From: Meconema thalassinum
Taxonomy: Eukaryota; Arthropoda; Insecta; Orthoptera; Tettigoniidae
Assembly (NCBI GenBank): GCA_946902985.2
Contig: OX336396.1
Span: 238,406,297 to 238,470,296, forward strand
DNA: 64,000 nucleotides
Reading direction: 5' to 3'
The notes under the pieces were generated by a model, which had not been told where the DNA came from, did not search any database, and worked only from the letters and a program-made list of their open reading frames with translations. Within the stretch, counting starts at the first letter, position 1. Each line of letters opens with the position of its first letter. Position numbers and translations under genes: made by a program. Below are positions 20,943-32,423 of this stretch, one piece after another.

Positions 20943-23044
20943 TCTATATATATATAAAAGAAAGTCGTGTTAGTTACACTATTTATAACTCAAGAACGGC
21001 TGAACCGATTTGGCTGAAAATTGGTGTGGAGGTAGCTTAGAACCAGGAGACGGACATAGGATACTTTTTTTATCCCGTGACCTGACATAAAACGTCAAAG
21101 AGAATACAAGTCACTATAAAACGTAACGCAAATGACAGCTAAGGCAAGTCGTTTCCAGGCAACAGTAGCTCTTGACGAGACACGGCCGACTGGATGCGAG
21201 TAGCACTCTCCACTACCGGTATAGAAAATGAGGCTCTTAACATGAAATCCCGTTCGTTACTCAACGTAATTTGTATAGGGGTATTAAATCCAATTTTCAA
21301 TAGATGGCGCGAGTAGCTTCAACAAAATGGCGTGCGTTTGTTTCAAGAAAGTCCCACATGCGTTCATATACCATTCATCCCATTGCGATGAAACTTGGGT
21401 GAGATGTTATGTACACTTCAGGTAAGGTTTCTGGCTGAGTACATCCACTTAACAGTTGGTAGCGCACGAGTAGAGTTAACAAATGACCGACGACGGGCGA
21501 AGCGTTTCAACAAAGTCCTGTATGCGTTCACATACCATTCGTCCGATAGCGATGAAACTTGGGTGAGAGGTTGTGTATACCACAGGCAAGGTTTCTTGCT
21601 TAGTAAATTCAAGGTAGGCAGATTCAACAAATGAGCGACGACGGGCGAAGCGTTTCAACAAAGTCCTGTATGAGTTCACATACCATTCGTCCGATAGCGA
21701 TGAAACTTGGGTGAGAGGTTGTGTACACTACAGGCAAGGTTTCTGGCTTAGTAAATCCATGTTATAATAGGTATCGCACGAGTAAATTCAACAAATGAGC
21801 AACGACACGCAAATCGTTTATACAAAGTCCTGTATGCGTTCATATACCATTCATCCGATTGCTATGAGACGTTTGTGAATTGTTGTGCACCCTCCAGGAA
21901 AGGTTTCAGACTTAGTAAATCCTTTTACAATAGGTAGCGCACGAGCAGATTAAACAAATGAGTGACGACGCGCGAATTGTTTCAACATAATCCCGTATGC
22001 GTTCATATACCAATTCGTCCGATAGTGACTAAACTTAGGTGAGTTGTTGTGTACACTTCAGGAAAGGTTTCTGGCTTAGTAAATCCACTTTACAATAGGT
22101 ATCGCACAAGTAGATTCAACAAATGAGCGACGGCACGCGAATCGTTTATAAAAAGTCCCGTATGCGTTCATATACCATTCATCCGATTCCTATGAAACTT
22201 TGGTGAATTGTTGTGCACCCTCCAGGAAAGGTTTCTGACTTAGTAAATCCTTTTACAATAGGTAGCGCACGAGAAGAAACAACAAATGAGTAACGGCGCG
22301 CGTATCAATTTAAAAAAGTTCCGTATGCGTTCATATACCATTTATACGATTGCAATGAAATTTGGTGAAATGTTGTTTCCACTCCCGCGAAGATTTCTGA
22401 TTTTGTAAATCCATTTTACAATATGGTAGCGCACGAGTAGATTCAACTAATGAGCGACAGCGCGTGAATCTCTTCAACCAAGTCCCGTATGCGTTCATAT
22501 AGGCCTACCATTCATCCGAATGTGATAAAACTTTGATGAGTTGAGTACAGTCCTGCGAAGGTGTATGAATTAGTAACTCCGTTTTTCAATCTGTGGCGCA
22601 CAAGTAGATTCAACAAATGAGTAACGGCGCGCGAATCGTTTATACAAATACCCGTATGCACTCAAATACCATTCTTCGATTGTGATGAAACTTTGATGAG
22701 TTGTTGTGTACACGCCAGGGAAGGATTTCGAATTAGTAAATCCATTTTTCAATAGGTAGCGTACGAGTACATTCAACAAATGAGTGACGGCGCTCGAATC
22801 GTTTCAACAAAGTCCCGTATGCGTTCATAGGCCTATGCCATTCATTTCATTGCGATGAAACTTTGGTGAGTTGTTGAGCACACTCCCAGGATTTTTTTGA
22901 GATAGTAAATCAATTTTACAATAGTTTAGAGGTAGTCAATGGGAAAAGATAAAATATTGAGAATCCAAAAGCACTTCAACAAAGTAAGTTACAACGCCAA
23001 CCCTTTCTTTGATTGGCATTGCAATGCATGCCGGGTACAGCTAG
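20943..23044 (+). mobile_element. Non-autonomous Helitron (2102 bp)
   Basis: LTR1 gives the empty site: TTTAAA then TATTG. The insert starts TCTATATATATA and ends TACAGCTAG, between A and T, which is the Helitron rule (5' TC, 3' CTAG, A/T target, no target duplication). No Rep or helicase frame is present, so it depends on another copy. Most of the interior is a tandem array with a period of about 165 bp. It inserted after the LTR element. Confidence 0.93.
21300..22930 (+). repeat. Tandem array, about 10 units of 165 bp
   Basis: The phrase around GT(A)TGCGTTCATATACCATTC recurs at about 21350, 21513, 21661, 21827, 21988, 22154, 22318, 22484, 22647 and 22810, so most steps are 161-166 bp. Each unit includes a segment like CAACAAATGAGCGACG and one like GGTAGCGCACGAG. 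Units are clearly diverged. The short frames on both strands are by-products. Confidence 0.9.
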
Positions 23045-23170
23045 TATTGTTATAAATTATCCCATTGGATATGAGCTTACAGCCAATAGGAAGAAGTTTT
23101 AGAGAAGACGGGAGTTCCAGCAACTAAATTTTTATGGATATTTAATTCAGTTAAGCCCTTAGAGAATGAA

Positions 23171-23289
23171 GGAAGCTTGTAGTTTAACGTGACCGTTAAT
23201 CTGTAGATCATAAGCCACGGGACCTCCTTTTTACGTGGAATCCGAACCACAGGACATGGCATTTCACTTCCAAAATCTCACATGCATTC
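23171..23289 (-). mobile_element. SINE D fragment inserted in LTR2
   Basis: Relative to LTR1 this is a 119-bp insertion flanked by TTAGAGAATGAA (23159-23170 and 23290-23301). It matches the body of SINE D at about 5444-5560, but has neither the tRNA head nor the CAA tail. The duplication shows it inserted as a short piece. Confidence 0.9.
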
Positions 23290-24659
23290 TTAGAGAATGA
23301 ATTTCTATATTGGAAAAGAGAAGAATATGATAATAAAATATAATAAAATATTGGAAATATTTTATAAGTCAATAACAGGTCGCTATTGGAAGAAATAAGC
23401 GATTTGTTAGAGCCCGCGCGAATTCAAGAGGGAACTCGAAAAGGCGGCTAGAATCGGTAGACTTGGAGGGGAGACGCCAAGCACTGGGTCTCTTGTGTAT
23501 CTGAACGTCGAAGAGGTCAGACGTGTGCGATTGGAAGAGAGAGGAGTTCCGAGTGTTTCACCGAGCTTATAGAAGGTGACTCGTGGAGACAAGGCATAAG
23601 CAAGGGCGGAATTAGGAGACGACCGCGCCTTGAATCTAGGTGAAGTTGCGAGGTTCACATATACTGCATTCACTTCGGTCTGATCGGCTTCAGAGAATTT
23701 ATTTCTACTACATATTGTAGCTGACTAGCAGATATTGTATATTACAAACGTTCAGAAGTTTGAGAGAAGTATTTCAGCAATTATAAGCAGTTTTGTGAAG
23801 CGCGAGAAAAGTGTTTCTTTCCAGCGCGATACGACACTTTGTCCGAGCGACTGCAGCTCAGGCAACAGCCACCCGTGAGTACGAGTGCATATTAACATTG
23901 CTGTGTGGAACTGTATTACAACACTTAGGATGGAGATGTATTCCATAGTGAAGAACAATATTCAGTCTAGTATTATGAAGATTATTATGGACTAAATTAT
24001 TATGTGCGCCAGGAGTATAAGCAGATAGAAGCGATATAGTCAACGATGGAGCTTCGTTAGAGGAGACTGTTCGTGAATGTCTACGTAGTGAGCGATCATG
24101 AGACTTGATGCACAACTCTATTCTAATGCATTCTTGTCAAACATGAGCTCAACATTAACATCAGAGACTACAGAACGATGTTCAGATTCCATCTACATGA
24201 ATGTTCGTTATACGAGTGAGGTCCAAGACTTTCTCTTCAAATGCCTTTTGATGTGGAAAGCAGAACTTTCGACGCTACTCACTGTTATGATGAGACTGTG
24301 CTGTGACGGAGATAGAAGAAACATCAAGATTATCAAGAGGTCCAGGGTTATCCCGGGATATGGAAGATGATGATTGGAGGCCCGCAGTTCGATTCCGGTC
24401 GGAGCTTTCTGTTTCCAGTGGGGGAATTCGTTCCTTTCCTGAGGTCACGAGTTCGTGGAGACGAGCTAGGATCCAGCCCAGATCTTTGGGAGATGAAACA
24501 TCAGAGTATTTTGTTATACTCTATCTTGTTCTTCTAGACTTCGAGACCAGGTAGCAGTGTTCACTAACCTTGTAGTTAGAGCTTGTAGTGACATTTTCTG
24601 AGCAAATCCTTTATCCATATTTCGATACAGTTTTTATGTACTCCATGTATAGCATTTTT

Positions 24660-26060
24660 AGCCTACTTTGCACATTTTGCAAAAATGAGGAAAAAGTAGA
24701 CTTATGAGATCGGGCAAATGTGTGTCTGTCTGTCTGTCTGTCCGTCTGTCTGGCTGTGTGTGTGTCCCCCCAATCAACTCCTAAACGGCTGGAGCAATCG
24801 AAACAAAATTTGGTAGGAGTAAAGATCTATACCTGAATATCTCACGGCCATATTTGAAAATGATGTCAGTGCTACCAACTGCTAAAAAATCGCAATTGAA
24901 ATTTGAGCTCCATGTTGGATATCATGGAAAGTATGAATGGGAGCTATTTTAAAATTGGCACACGTATAGATACTGATATTGCAGTTTAATTTCTAGGAGG
25001 CCATACATGGCAGTGTTGCCAAAATGATTATAAGCCTGCTGATAGGTCCAATTTTTAAATGCATATAACTTCAACACTATCAATTGGAATTCATCATAAT
25101 TTCGTATGGTGGATGTGTACATAACTAGATATGACTCAGCGTATTCTTAAGAGCCAACAGGGCTGCCAACTGTTAATAAATGCTCTTAATTTATTTTATC
25201 CGAATACCCATATATCAGAAAGTATGCAAGCCGACAGCCTTAAACCATGCACACGTATAGTACCTGACGTTCTATATTAATTTGGAGTAACTTATATACG
25301 TCAGTGATACCAACATGATTCTAAGCCTGCTGAGAATTCCAAATTTAAATACATGTAACTTCCATACTATCATTAGGATTTCAACCAAATTTCGTATGTG
25401 CTATGTATACCATAACAGATATGACTATGCGTATTTTTAAGAGCAACCAGGGCTGCCAACTGCTAATATGTGCTGTCTCTATTTTTGTTACCCTAATATC
25501 AATATATCAGAAAGTATGCAAGCCAATAGCTCTAAACTTTGCACACGTATAGTACCTGGCATTCTAGAACAATTTGGAGTAACTAATATACGTCAGTGCT
25601 GCCAACATGATTCTAAGCCTGCTGATAGGACCAATTTTAAAATGCATGTAACTTCTATACTAACTAATGGATTTCATTCAAAATTGACACAACAATAGTT
25701 CAGATTATTTCTGACCATTATATGCGTGACATTGTTGCCAACATGATTTTACGCGCACAGTTAGATCCAATGTTTAACTGCATGTAACGTCCATGCTATT
25801 CATTGGACTTCAACCAAATTTTGTATTCTGTACGTTAAGAGATAGAACTAAGAATGTATTCAGACACCAGGGCTGCCAACTGTAGTGTTCTATTAGGCTA
25901 CATTATGCCAGGTATACAGTATTTCAAACTAATTAGAAATTTCGATATTAGCAACTTAATTTCTTCATTATTCTAAATCGATCCATATATATTAATCATT
26001 GGCATGAATCTTAAATTTTAAGAAAAGTAGGCTCTTTAGTTCGTCACGGAACTTCTTGTT
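24660..26060 (-). mobile_element. Helentron-like element (family 1), in LTR2
   Basis: LTR1 gives the empty site (GCATTTTT then ATTCTTCG), leaving one base of ambiguity. On the minus strand the element begins AACAAGAAGTTCCGTGACG and ends with a hairpin: AAGTCTACTTT, a spacer, then AAAGTAGGCT. The start also holds AGCCTACTTT, a sub-terminal inverted copy of the end. A CTGT-rich microsatellite (24721-24760) lies just inside the hairpin. The core has repeats of about 290 bp. Sub-terminal inverted repeats, a 3' stem-loop, core repeats and a microsatellite fit Helentron-associated elements; no coding region exists. A homologous copy is at 49072-50509. Confidence 0.8.
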
Positions 26061-28471
26061 ATTCTTCGAAATTTATTATAGTGATCGTCTTGCGACGCTA
26101 TTAACTTCGTTTGTTAGGAATCCAGTTTCTGAACTGAGATTAATTTACTTGTTCGAGGAACAAGCTTTTGTCATTTCCTTTAAGGAACAGTAATTTATTT
26201 TCGACGTTTTTGTATTCATTCTGAATGCAGGTGATAGACATTTTAGTCTATGTTACCCATTAAATTCATTGTTATTAGTTTAATTTGGGCATTTTATCCG
26301 TCGAGAAGAAATGTCAAGAAAGAAGATCTTGGTAGTGATATATTGTGAAATATCATGTCACATTGTGGAAAAGAAACATTTAACCTGGACTCGATTATTA
26401 TCGTCAGAACTCATAGACATTCGTTCTGAATGAAGAGAATACGGATATGACTAACTGTATGTTTTTATAGAAGAAAGCTTTGAATTTTCAGTCCTTTAAT
26501 TTATTGGAAGCTAGAATCTTCTTGGAAGATTAATTATCATCCGACGTTAGGGTAGTTATCGTTTGATATCCTCGTCGTGATAAATTCTTGTTGGACACAA
26601 ACACATAGATATGATGTTGTGATTAAATATTTACGAGGAGTAATATCATTTCACGTTGTAGACATAATATTCCTTCCTCGATTAAAGTCGAACCCAGATG
26701 TGTGAAGATGAGATGTAGTATTTTTTTTATTAAATGTATGCACGACAGTTTATACTTATCAGAGTATCGTTTCAAGAGTATTAAGAGAGGAGGTCAGTAT
26801 CGTAAATTCCAGAGGTCGTTAAGATGTATAAATTAATGATTTAACAATTGTTGTTATTGTTCATGAGACCAGCGATTGTGGTGAAAACGCTGAGAAATTA
26901 TGCCCTTTTGTAGGAATGCCAGGTCGAAAGAAGTGGAGTTGATAACCCTTTGATAGTGGTTTTTTGTGTATTTCCGTATGTAGTTGGCATACGAGGTTAT
27001 TGCGAAGGTGTGTTCCGCATTTTATAGTACAGTCATTGCGTGGGCATGACTAGGATTGGCAAGGCATTAAAGTGTGAGTAGAGAGTACTCCTTATTTTGT
27101 TATATACGACCTGGGATTTAGAGAGGATAGGAAGGGTCACGGTTGAAATTGGAACGGGAAATTGATGATGACAGCTGTTATGCTATATTTTATCGAGATT
27201 ATTAAACCTAAATATGGATCAGCATATGTTTCACCTTAAGTGGTCGAATGTATTTAAACTATTTTGACACCAGATCAGATAGGAGAGACTGGTGGTGGTT
27301 ATTTCTGGTGATGTAGAAGATATTAAAGATCACAGTTCACTGTATTTGACATAACTGCTAGATCAGAGCACAGGATCGAGTGTATTTAGACGCTATTACT
27401 TTGAATGGACTATAGCAGGTGCTATAAGCGTCACACTAAATTCATTTAGTGTTCATCTTTATTATTTGCCAATCGAGTGTATATCATGTTAGGAATAGTA
27501 AGTTTATAGTTTGTTTAACGTAGAGGTTAGAGTATGAATGAGTATGTGACAGTATGTGGTTTGTTTCTTGTTCAGTGCGAATGAAATGAACTCCATTGGA
27601 ACGTCACAATGCGATAGTATGAATGTTAGTGTGTATAGAAGTTTTATGCCAGTAGCATGTAGGATTTGAGTACAGTTCACGTATTTGTCTGACGTGAATC
27701 TGCATCATTTTAACACAGTGTTTATTGTTATGGAGAGCACATTTGTGGACCAGGCAGGAATAGCGAGGACTTCTTTAAAACTCGTTTCTAGCCGAGGCCA
27801 TAGCTCGGCCAGGCCGCACAAATGGGGAGGGATGTTGCGAACCGCTCGGCTCGCACTCTTTATTTTTTGAAACCAGCTAGACTGTTCATGTAGCGGTGAA
27901 TGTTATGTCATCGGACACGTGGCGAGGGTCGCGTGCGCCGAGCGCCCATATGTGCTTGGGAGCGTGCCAGAAGAATGTAAATACACAGAGATGTGTTACT
28001 ATTGTACAGCTTGATGTATGGACACAAGCTACACCTAATTTTGTCATTAAGTTCATAGAACGCAGTTCTTTCAGTGGCATGAGTGTAGAGATGAGCGAAT
28101 ATGAGTGTGTATTTTATTTTATTGTGTGAGTGTTTAGCCCTAGTTTACATTTGTTATTAAATCGTTTAATTTTATAAGAAGCCGTGTCGTCATGGATTAT
28201 TTTAGATATAAGGAGATGCAACTGTGAAACCCATTTTAGGTCCAGAGAGGCTCACCACGAGATCCCCGAGATTAAGGTAGGTGTTTTACCGCGATCTAAG
28301 TGTATTTTTCTTGTAATTCACAGTTGTATTGTTATTTCCGCCACGTATATTCGTGAGGGTCTAGTTGGAGGTAGATCCTTGACTTGTATTTTGCGCCGGA
28401 GCAGTCAGGGTCTACGAATCCAGCTGTCGCTTCGGATATCCAACAGACCGCCTCTAGAATATACGGGGACA

Positions 28472-28737
28472 GTACCTACTGTCAGGCCACGGCCGCCTCC
28501 TTCCCTCTTCCTAGCCTATCCATCCCAATCTTCCATCCCTTCCCATCCCTCATGAGGGCCCTGTTCGCTTTGCAGGTGAGGCAGCCTGGGCGAAGTGCTG
28601 ATCACACCTCCCCAGTTGTATCCATCCCGTCCAGATGTTCCACGCTCCAGGACACTGCCCATAGAGGCGGTAGTGGTGAGTTCCCTCGCTGAGTCCGTGG
28701 GAACCCCCAACCTAGAGGGTAATTTGACTAAATAAAA
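28472..28737 (+). mobile_element. SINE family E, right part
   Basis: GTAC is followed by the rest of the central domain (TGTCAGGCCACGGCCGCCTC) and a family-specific 3' half including CGCTGAGTCCGTGGG, then an ATAAA-rich tail. It rejoins 9755-9988 on removal of the LTR element. A related 3' half is at 63700-63870. Confidence 0.88.
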
Positions 28738-28756
28738 TAATAAATAATTAATAAAA

Positions 28757-29350
28757 ATAATTTTATTTTTAGCGTATGGCTTTTAGTGCCGGGAGTGTCC
28801 GAGGACATGTTCGGCTTGCCAGAGTTTGTAGCTGCTTCTATGCGGACACCCATGGGGTGAGCTACAAGTACCGTCACGTGTGCTGTGTTGTCTGGGGAGG
28901 AAAGTGTGAATGTTAGTTAGTTATTGTTGTTTTAAGGGGCGGAACTACGAGGTCATCTGCCCTCTCTTAACACAGATTAAAGAATACAAATTTGGAATTG
29001 AATTTAAAATTTTGAGGTGGACACCTAAATTTAAAAAGACCAAAAATTAATAAAATGAAAAACAAATAATTAAATAAAAATAAAAATTATAAAAATAAAC
29101 TATAATTACGGGAAAACAAAAAAATATCATTCAAAAACGAACAAGTGTGAATGTATGGACGAGGAATTGGAAGGTAGCGGCTGTGACCTATAGTTAGGGA
29201 CCACCCCCGGCAGTTGGCTGGAAGGAAGATGGGAAACCACAGAAAACCATCTTCAAGGTTGCCGGTGGGGGGATTCGAACCTCCTTGCCTCCCGGATGTG
29301 AGTGACTGCCTACAGCCACGCCGAAACGACCACGCCTAACTCATCCGGTA
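28757..29350 (-). mobile_element. SINE family B (tail T1), with nested insert
   Basis: On the minus strand, the head near 29350-29265 has an A-box-like segment in GAGTTAGGCGTGGTCG and a B box in AGGTTCGAATCCCCCC. The shared central domain follows (GTGGTTTCCCATCTTCC, then GGTCCCTAACTATAGG), then tail T1 ending TAAAAGCCATACGC. A short retroposon is inserted at 28914-29142. Related copies at 35054-35357 and 61332-61682 are uninterrupted. Confidence 0.85.
28914..29142 (-). mobile_element. Small retroposon nested in SINE B
   Basis: It is flanked by AAGTGTGAATGT at 28902-28913 and 29143-29154. On the minus strand it ends GCAGATGACCTCGTAG..CGCCCCTTAAAACAACAA, the tail type shared by other retroposons here. 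Its 5' part is AT-rich and no tRNA head is seen, so it is 5'-truncated. Confidence 0.8.
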
Positions 29351-30190
29351 CCTCTTAGTTATCGGCCCCGAATGGTTTTGGTGAGAGTGAAAGATGAGAT
29401 GAGTTTTTTTTTCGTGTGGTCTCCTCAGAGACCTAGTGCAGGTCTTTCTATTCGACGCCCTTGGGCGACCTGCGCGTCGGGATGAGAGATGGAATTGATT
29501 AAGGTGAATGAAATTGGAGAAGGATGTGGAAGGAAGTGGCCGTGGCCTGTCAAAAGGTACCGTCCCAGCATTTGCCTGGTGTTAAAAATGGGAAACCATG
29601 GAAAACCATTTCAAGGACGGCCGACGGTGGGTCTCGAACCCACGCGTCTACCGAGTCAGCAGAGAGCTTGGCCCCATGACCTAACACTGCGCTTTAGCCA
29701 GCGTAGCCACTAATGTCGGTGAGATGAGAATGAAAACTATAATTCATGCTAACTACAAACTTACATACTAAAAGAAATGGTAAACAAATAAAAGATAAGT
29801 CAAATAAAGAACAGGAAGAAAAGAAATGCTCTCAACCCTCGAAGAGTGAAGATTGAGGGACTTGGAAGGAAGGAGAGCCATGAAAGGCAGATAGGAAAGG
29901 GGAAAGAGTAGAGGGCCCGCCCCAAGGTTAGAGGAAAAAAGGGGGAAAAACGGACCCAGCTCAGGAATCCCTCGGGATCGCCAACTCCCCAACTCACTAG
30001 CTGTGAGTCCTTGAGGGTGTAGCACTATCCAGGGTGTACCAGAAGTGGTGGGGCTACACACACCCTGCCTCCTCGAGAGCCTTGTGCAGAACGCAGGAGA
30101 AAACATGAAAAGAAAGAGAAGGCTGCCCCCTCGGAGAATGAGGGTATCTGGAAAGATGAGAATAAGGGCCAATTAAGGCGGAAAAGTGAA
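29351..30190 (-). mobile_element. Unclassified retroposon (family H), copy 2
   Basis: It matches 2220-2735 from GTTATCGGCCC through to GGCGG(T/A)AAAGTGAAT, and is split by a SINE C at 29404-29712. The long minus-strand frame at 29768-30172 is not preserved in copy 1 in length or register, so it is not called as coding. Confidence 0.6.
29404..29712 (-). mobile_element. SINE family C
   Basis: On the minus strand, the head near 29712-29625 holds a long tRNA-like arm and a B box in CGTGGGTTCGAGACCC. The shared central domain follows (CCATGGTTTCCCATTTTT, then GGCAAATGCTGGGACGGTAC and GGCCACGGCCACTTCCTTCC), then a tail with CCCGACGCGCAGGTCGCCC. A plus-strand copy is at 53611-53930. Confidence 0.85.
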
Positions 30191-30191
30191 T

Positions 30192-30340
30192 CCTTGCGCA
30201 GTCAGCTGGCAATTGAGGGTGCGCAAATACGAGGGTGCCGTGTCAGTAGATTTACTGGCACGTTAAAGATCCCCTTCGGGGGAAAATTTCGGCACACCGG
30301 CGTGTCTAAGAGCCATAGCAGGTAAAAGGGACGAACAATA

Positions 30341-30399
<59 letters not shown>

Positions 30400-30400
30400 G
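30192..30400 (+). mobile_element. SINE family F, headless, with (ATT)n tail
   Basis: It matches the body of the complete copy at 35645-35875 from GCGCAGTCAGCTGGCA through CACGTTAAAGATCCCCTTCG, and ends in a long TTA repeat at 30339-30399. The tRNA head is missing. Confidence 0.8.
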
Positions 30401-30560
30401 AATTAAATTTCTTGTCAAGGCTGGGAATCGAACCCGGGCCTCCACGGTGATGTAGCTATAACCAAATACCGGGGTTGGGTAAGGTAGTTGTTGTTAATTC
30501 ATTTTATGGGATTGAGATATCTTGGTCATCAGCCCCGTGAAGGTAACAATAATGTTATAG
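30401..30560 (-). mobile_element. tRNA-derived SINE fragment and tail
   Basis: The minus strand of 30410-30465 reads as a tRNA-like head with B box CCCGGGTTCGATTCCCAG, and 30485-30540 carries a GGGGCTGATGACCAAGAT-type tail. Order and orientation suggest more than one fragment. Confidence 0.6.
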
Positions 30561-32218
30561 GCTTTATGTTCGACGATGTCGAAATGTAAACATTATGTGT
30601 CAGAAAACTGTATCATAATGAGGCTCATTATAACACTATTTTTCATTATGAATCAGTTTCTCCCACCAATCAGAGCTCAAGAAACAGTTGTGTGACCAAA
30701 TAGGTAAGGATACCTTCGCGCATGCGCTAAAAATCCGCTGTAAACAATAAGTGTTGTGTGTTGGCAAGCAAAGTGAATGGTCTCTGCTTTCGGAGTGCCT
30801 TGGCCCACGCATGCGCTCTGTTCAGTCAGCAAAGCCAGCGTGCCCTGTTCACTAACTGGATCCCACATATATTTAGGAATATTTATGTTAAAACATATAA
30901 TAAAGTTATAATTATCGTCGAACATAAACAGTCGTATGCAACTCGCCTATAATGGTAATTAAGACACTCGTATACTCGCTTACGCTCGTTTTATAAACAT
31001 ACTCGTGTCTTAATTATTGCCATTATAGGCTCGTTGCATAATGTACTATCTTGCTCGATGATGTCGATATGTAAATATAATATGTCAGAAAACTGTTTCA
31101 TAATGGGGGTCGTTAAAGTTCTACTTTCCATTATAACACAGTTTCTCCAACCAATCAGGGCTCAATATTTTTATTCATGACCAATTAGGTAAGGATAGCT
31201 TCTAACATGTCAGACATGAATTACATGATTTGAAAGTTGACAATGTAACCTATATTGGATCAACCATTCTAGTTACAATGCATAAACAAACTGGCCAACA
31301 TTGCAAAAAAATAGCACTAACTTAATATGCGCAACTCCAATTTCTACACATTCGTAAGATTTCGTCGACAGTCTTAGTGAATGCTGTTGTTGACATAAAC
31401 ACACCAGAACGTCATGGAGGAAGCAGGCATATGACATTAGTTCCACGGAAATTATAATCCAGCTATCTGTTTAGTAAATGGATTTCTTATGCGAAACGTT
31501 TCCGCCAGATGTCATAACTGTTCTATTTGGGACTCAATATTGATTTGCCTTCCGTTGACATTCTATACGCATCGAATTTGAAGAACAACTAGTTGATAAT
31601 ACGATACATTTTAATTGTAAGGCCTTTGTAACAACCTATTTTGTGTTATTTGAGCAAAATAACAAAATGTTCCAACATAGTACCTGTGCGCTATCTGTTG
31701 GTGATACTTCAGGATAAACAACGTTTCAAAGCTTCGGGGATCGTTATTGGGTAGAGATCAAATGCTGAGCCCACACAATTCCCAAGAAGAGAATTCAACC
31801 GACAGATATTTATGAATATTTATGTTAGATCATATAATAAAGTTATAATTATCGTCGAACATAAACAGTCGTATGCAACTCGCCTATAACTGTCTATTTG
31901 GGACTCAATATTGATTTGCCTTCCGTTGACATTCTATGTGTAAATTAGCTGTGTTAAGGACAGGAATGTGGAAGGCACCCCGGGACTTGAAGTAAGGTAC
32001 TATACCGGCATTTGCCTAGAGGGAGTGTAGAAAACCCCGAGGAAAACCACACTGTCAGAGCCGGGATGAGAACTTACGATCTCTGAACTTGCTGCAGCTG
32101 CCCGTGTGGTCGTGGTACGCGTTACTTCATTACATAAAAATAATAACTACGTTACCGTTACTTAATAATAATAACTACATTACAATTCCTTAAAAATAAT
32201 AACTATAAGTACAGCGAT
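30561..32218. other. Old repeats without gene
   Basis: A 190-bp segment is duplicated in the same orientation (about 30572-30760 and 31051-31250), and another (30875-30952) recurs at 31810-31888. The stretch 31553-31670 is the inverted match of about 39785-39905. SINE-type central-domain sequence occurs on the minus strand at about 31960-32100. No frame of interest was found. Confidence 0.5.
30935..31040. repeat. Near-perfect palindrome with 25-bp loop
   Basis: The arms 30935-30973 and 30999-31040 are inverted copies of about 40 bp with a few mismatches (TATGCAACTCGCCTATAATG on the left; CATTATAGGCTCGTTGCATA on the right). The loop contains ACTCGCTTACGCTCG. It could be a MITE core or fused element ends. 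Confidence 0.85.
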
Positions 32219-32407
32219 CATTACTTCCGACTTGACGTTTCAGTGTTACCCTGGAGTTATCTAGCGGTCAGAAGGAAAATCATTTTAACCAGACAATCAG
32301 AGGTAGCCATTCAAATCGATATATCACAACTTGAGTTTCGTTCGCGATGTCGCGATTTAGCGAACGAAACTCTAGCCTCTCACTGTAACATCAAGTCGGA
32401 AGTAGTG
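32219..32407. mobile_element. MITE with internal hairpin, copy 1
   Basis: The ends are inverted repeats of about 27 bp beginning CATTACTTCCGACTTGACG, with three or so mismatches here. A second palindrome inside pairs GAGTTTCGTTCGC with GCGAACGAAACTC around a 14-base loop. Copy 2 at 46636-46827 has almost perfect termini. No target duplication is clear, so the superfamily is unknown. Confidence 0.85.
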
Positions 32408-32423
32408 ATGGCTTATGCGTTAC

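Larger units (their letters stand above)
9989..28471 (+). mobile_element. Giant-LTR, pol-deleted Ty3/Gypsy-like retrotransposon
   Basis: Two direct repeats bound a 3.4-kb interior. The terminal motifs are TGCCCCCGTA and TACGGGGACA, which are inverted repeats of each other with one mismatch and follow the TG...CA rule. The target duplication is GTAC (9985-9988 and 28472-28475), inside a SINE whose two halves rejoin when the element is removed. A polypurine tract sits directly before the 3' LTR. The interior encodes gag, and then a pol-frame segment whose end resembles the integrase C-terminus; protease, reverse transcriptase and RNase H are absent. Without nested insertions the element is about 11.7 kb, of which 8.2 kb is LTR. 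It would need enzymes from a related full-length element. The gag and integrase-tail similarity point to Ty3/Gypsy. Confidence 0.92.
20714..28471 (+). repeat. 3' LTR (LTR2)
   Basis: It is 7758 bp as found. Removing a Helitron (20943-23044, 2102 bp), a SINE piece with one duplication (131 bp) and a Helentron-like element (24660-26060, 1401 bp) leaves 4124 bp, seven more than LTR1. The near-equality confirms each boundary. It ends TACGGGGACA and is followed by the target duplication GTAC. Confidence 0.93.

Noticed and set aside
21395..22779. CRISPR-like array
   Set aside because: The repeats are whole 165-bp satellite units without alternating unique spacers, inside a eukaryotic Helitron.
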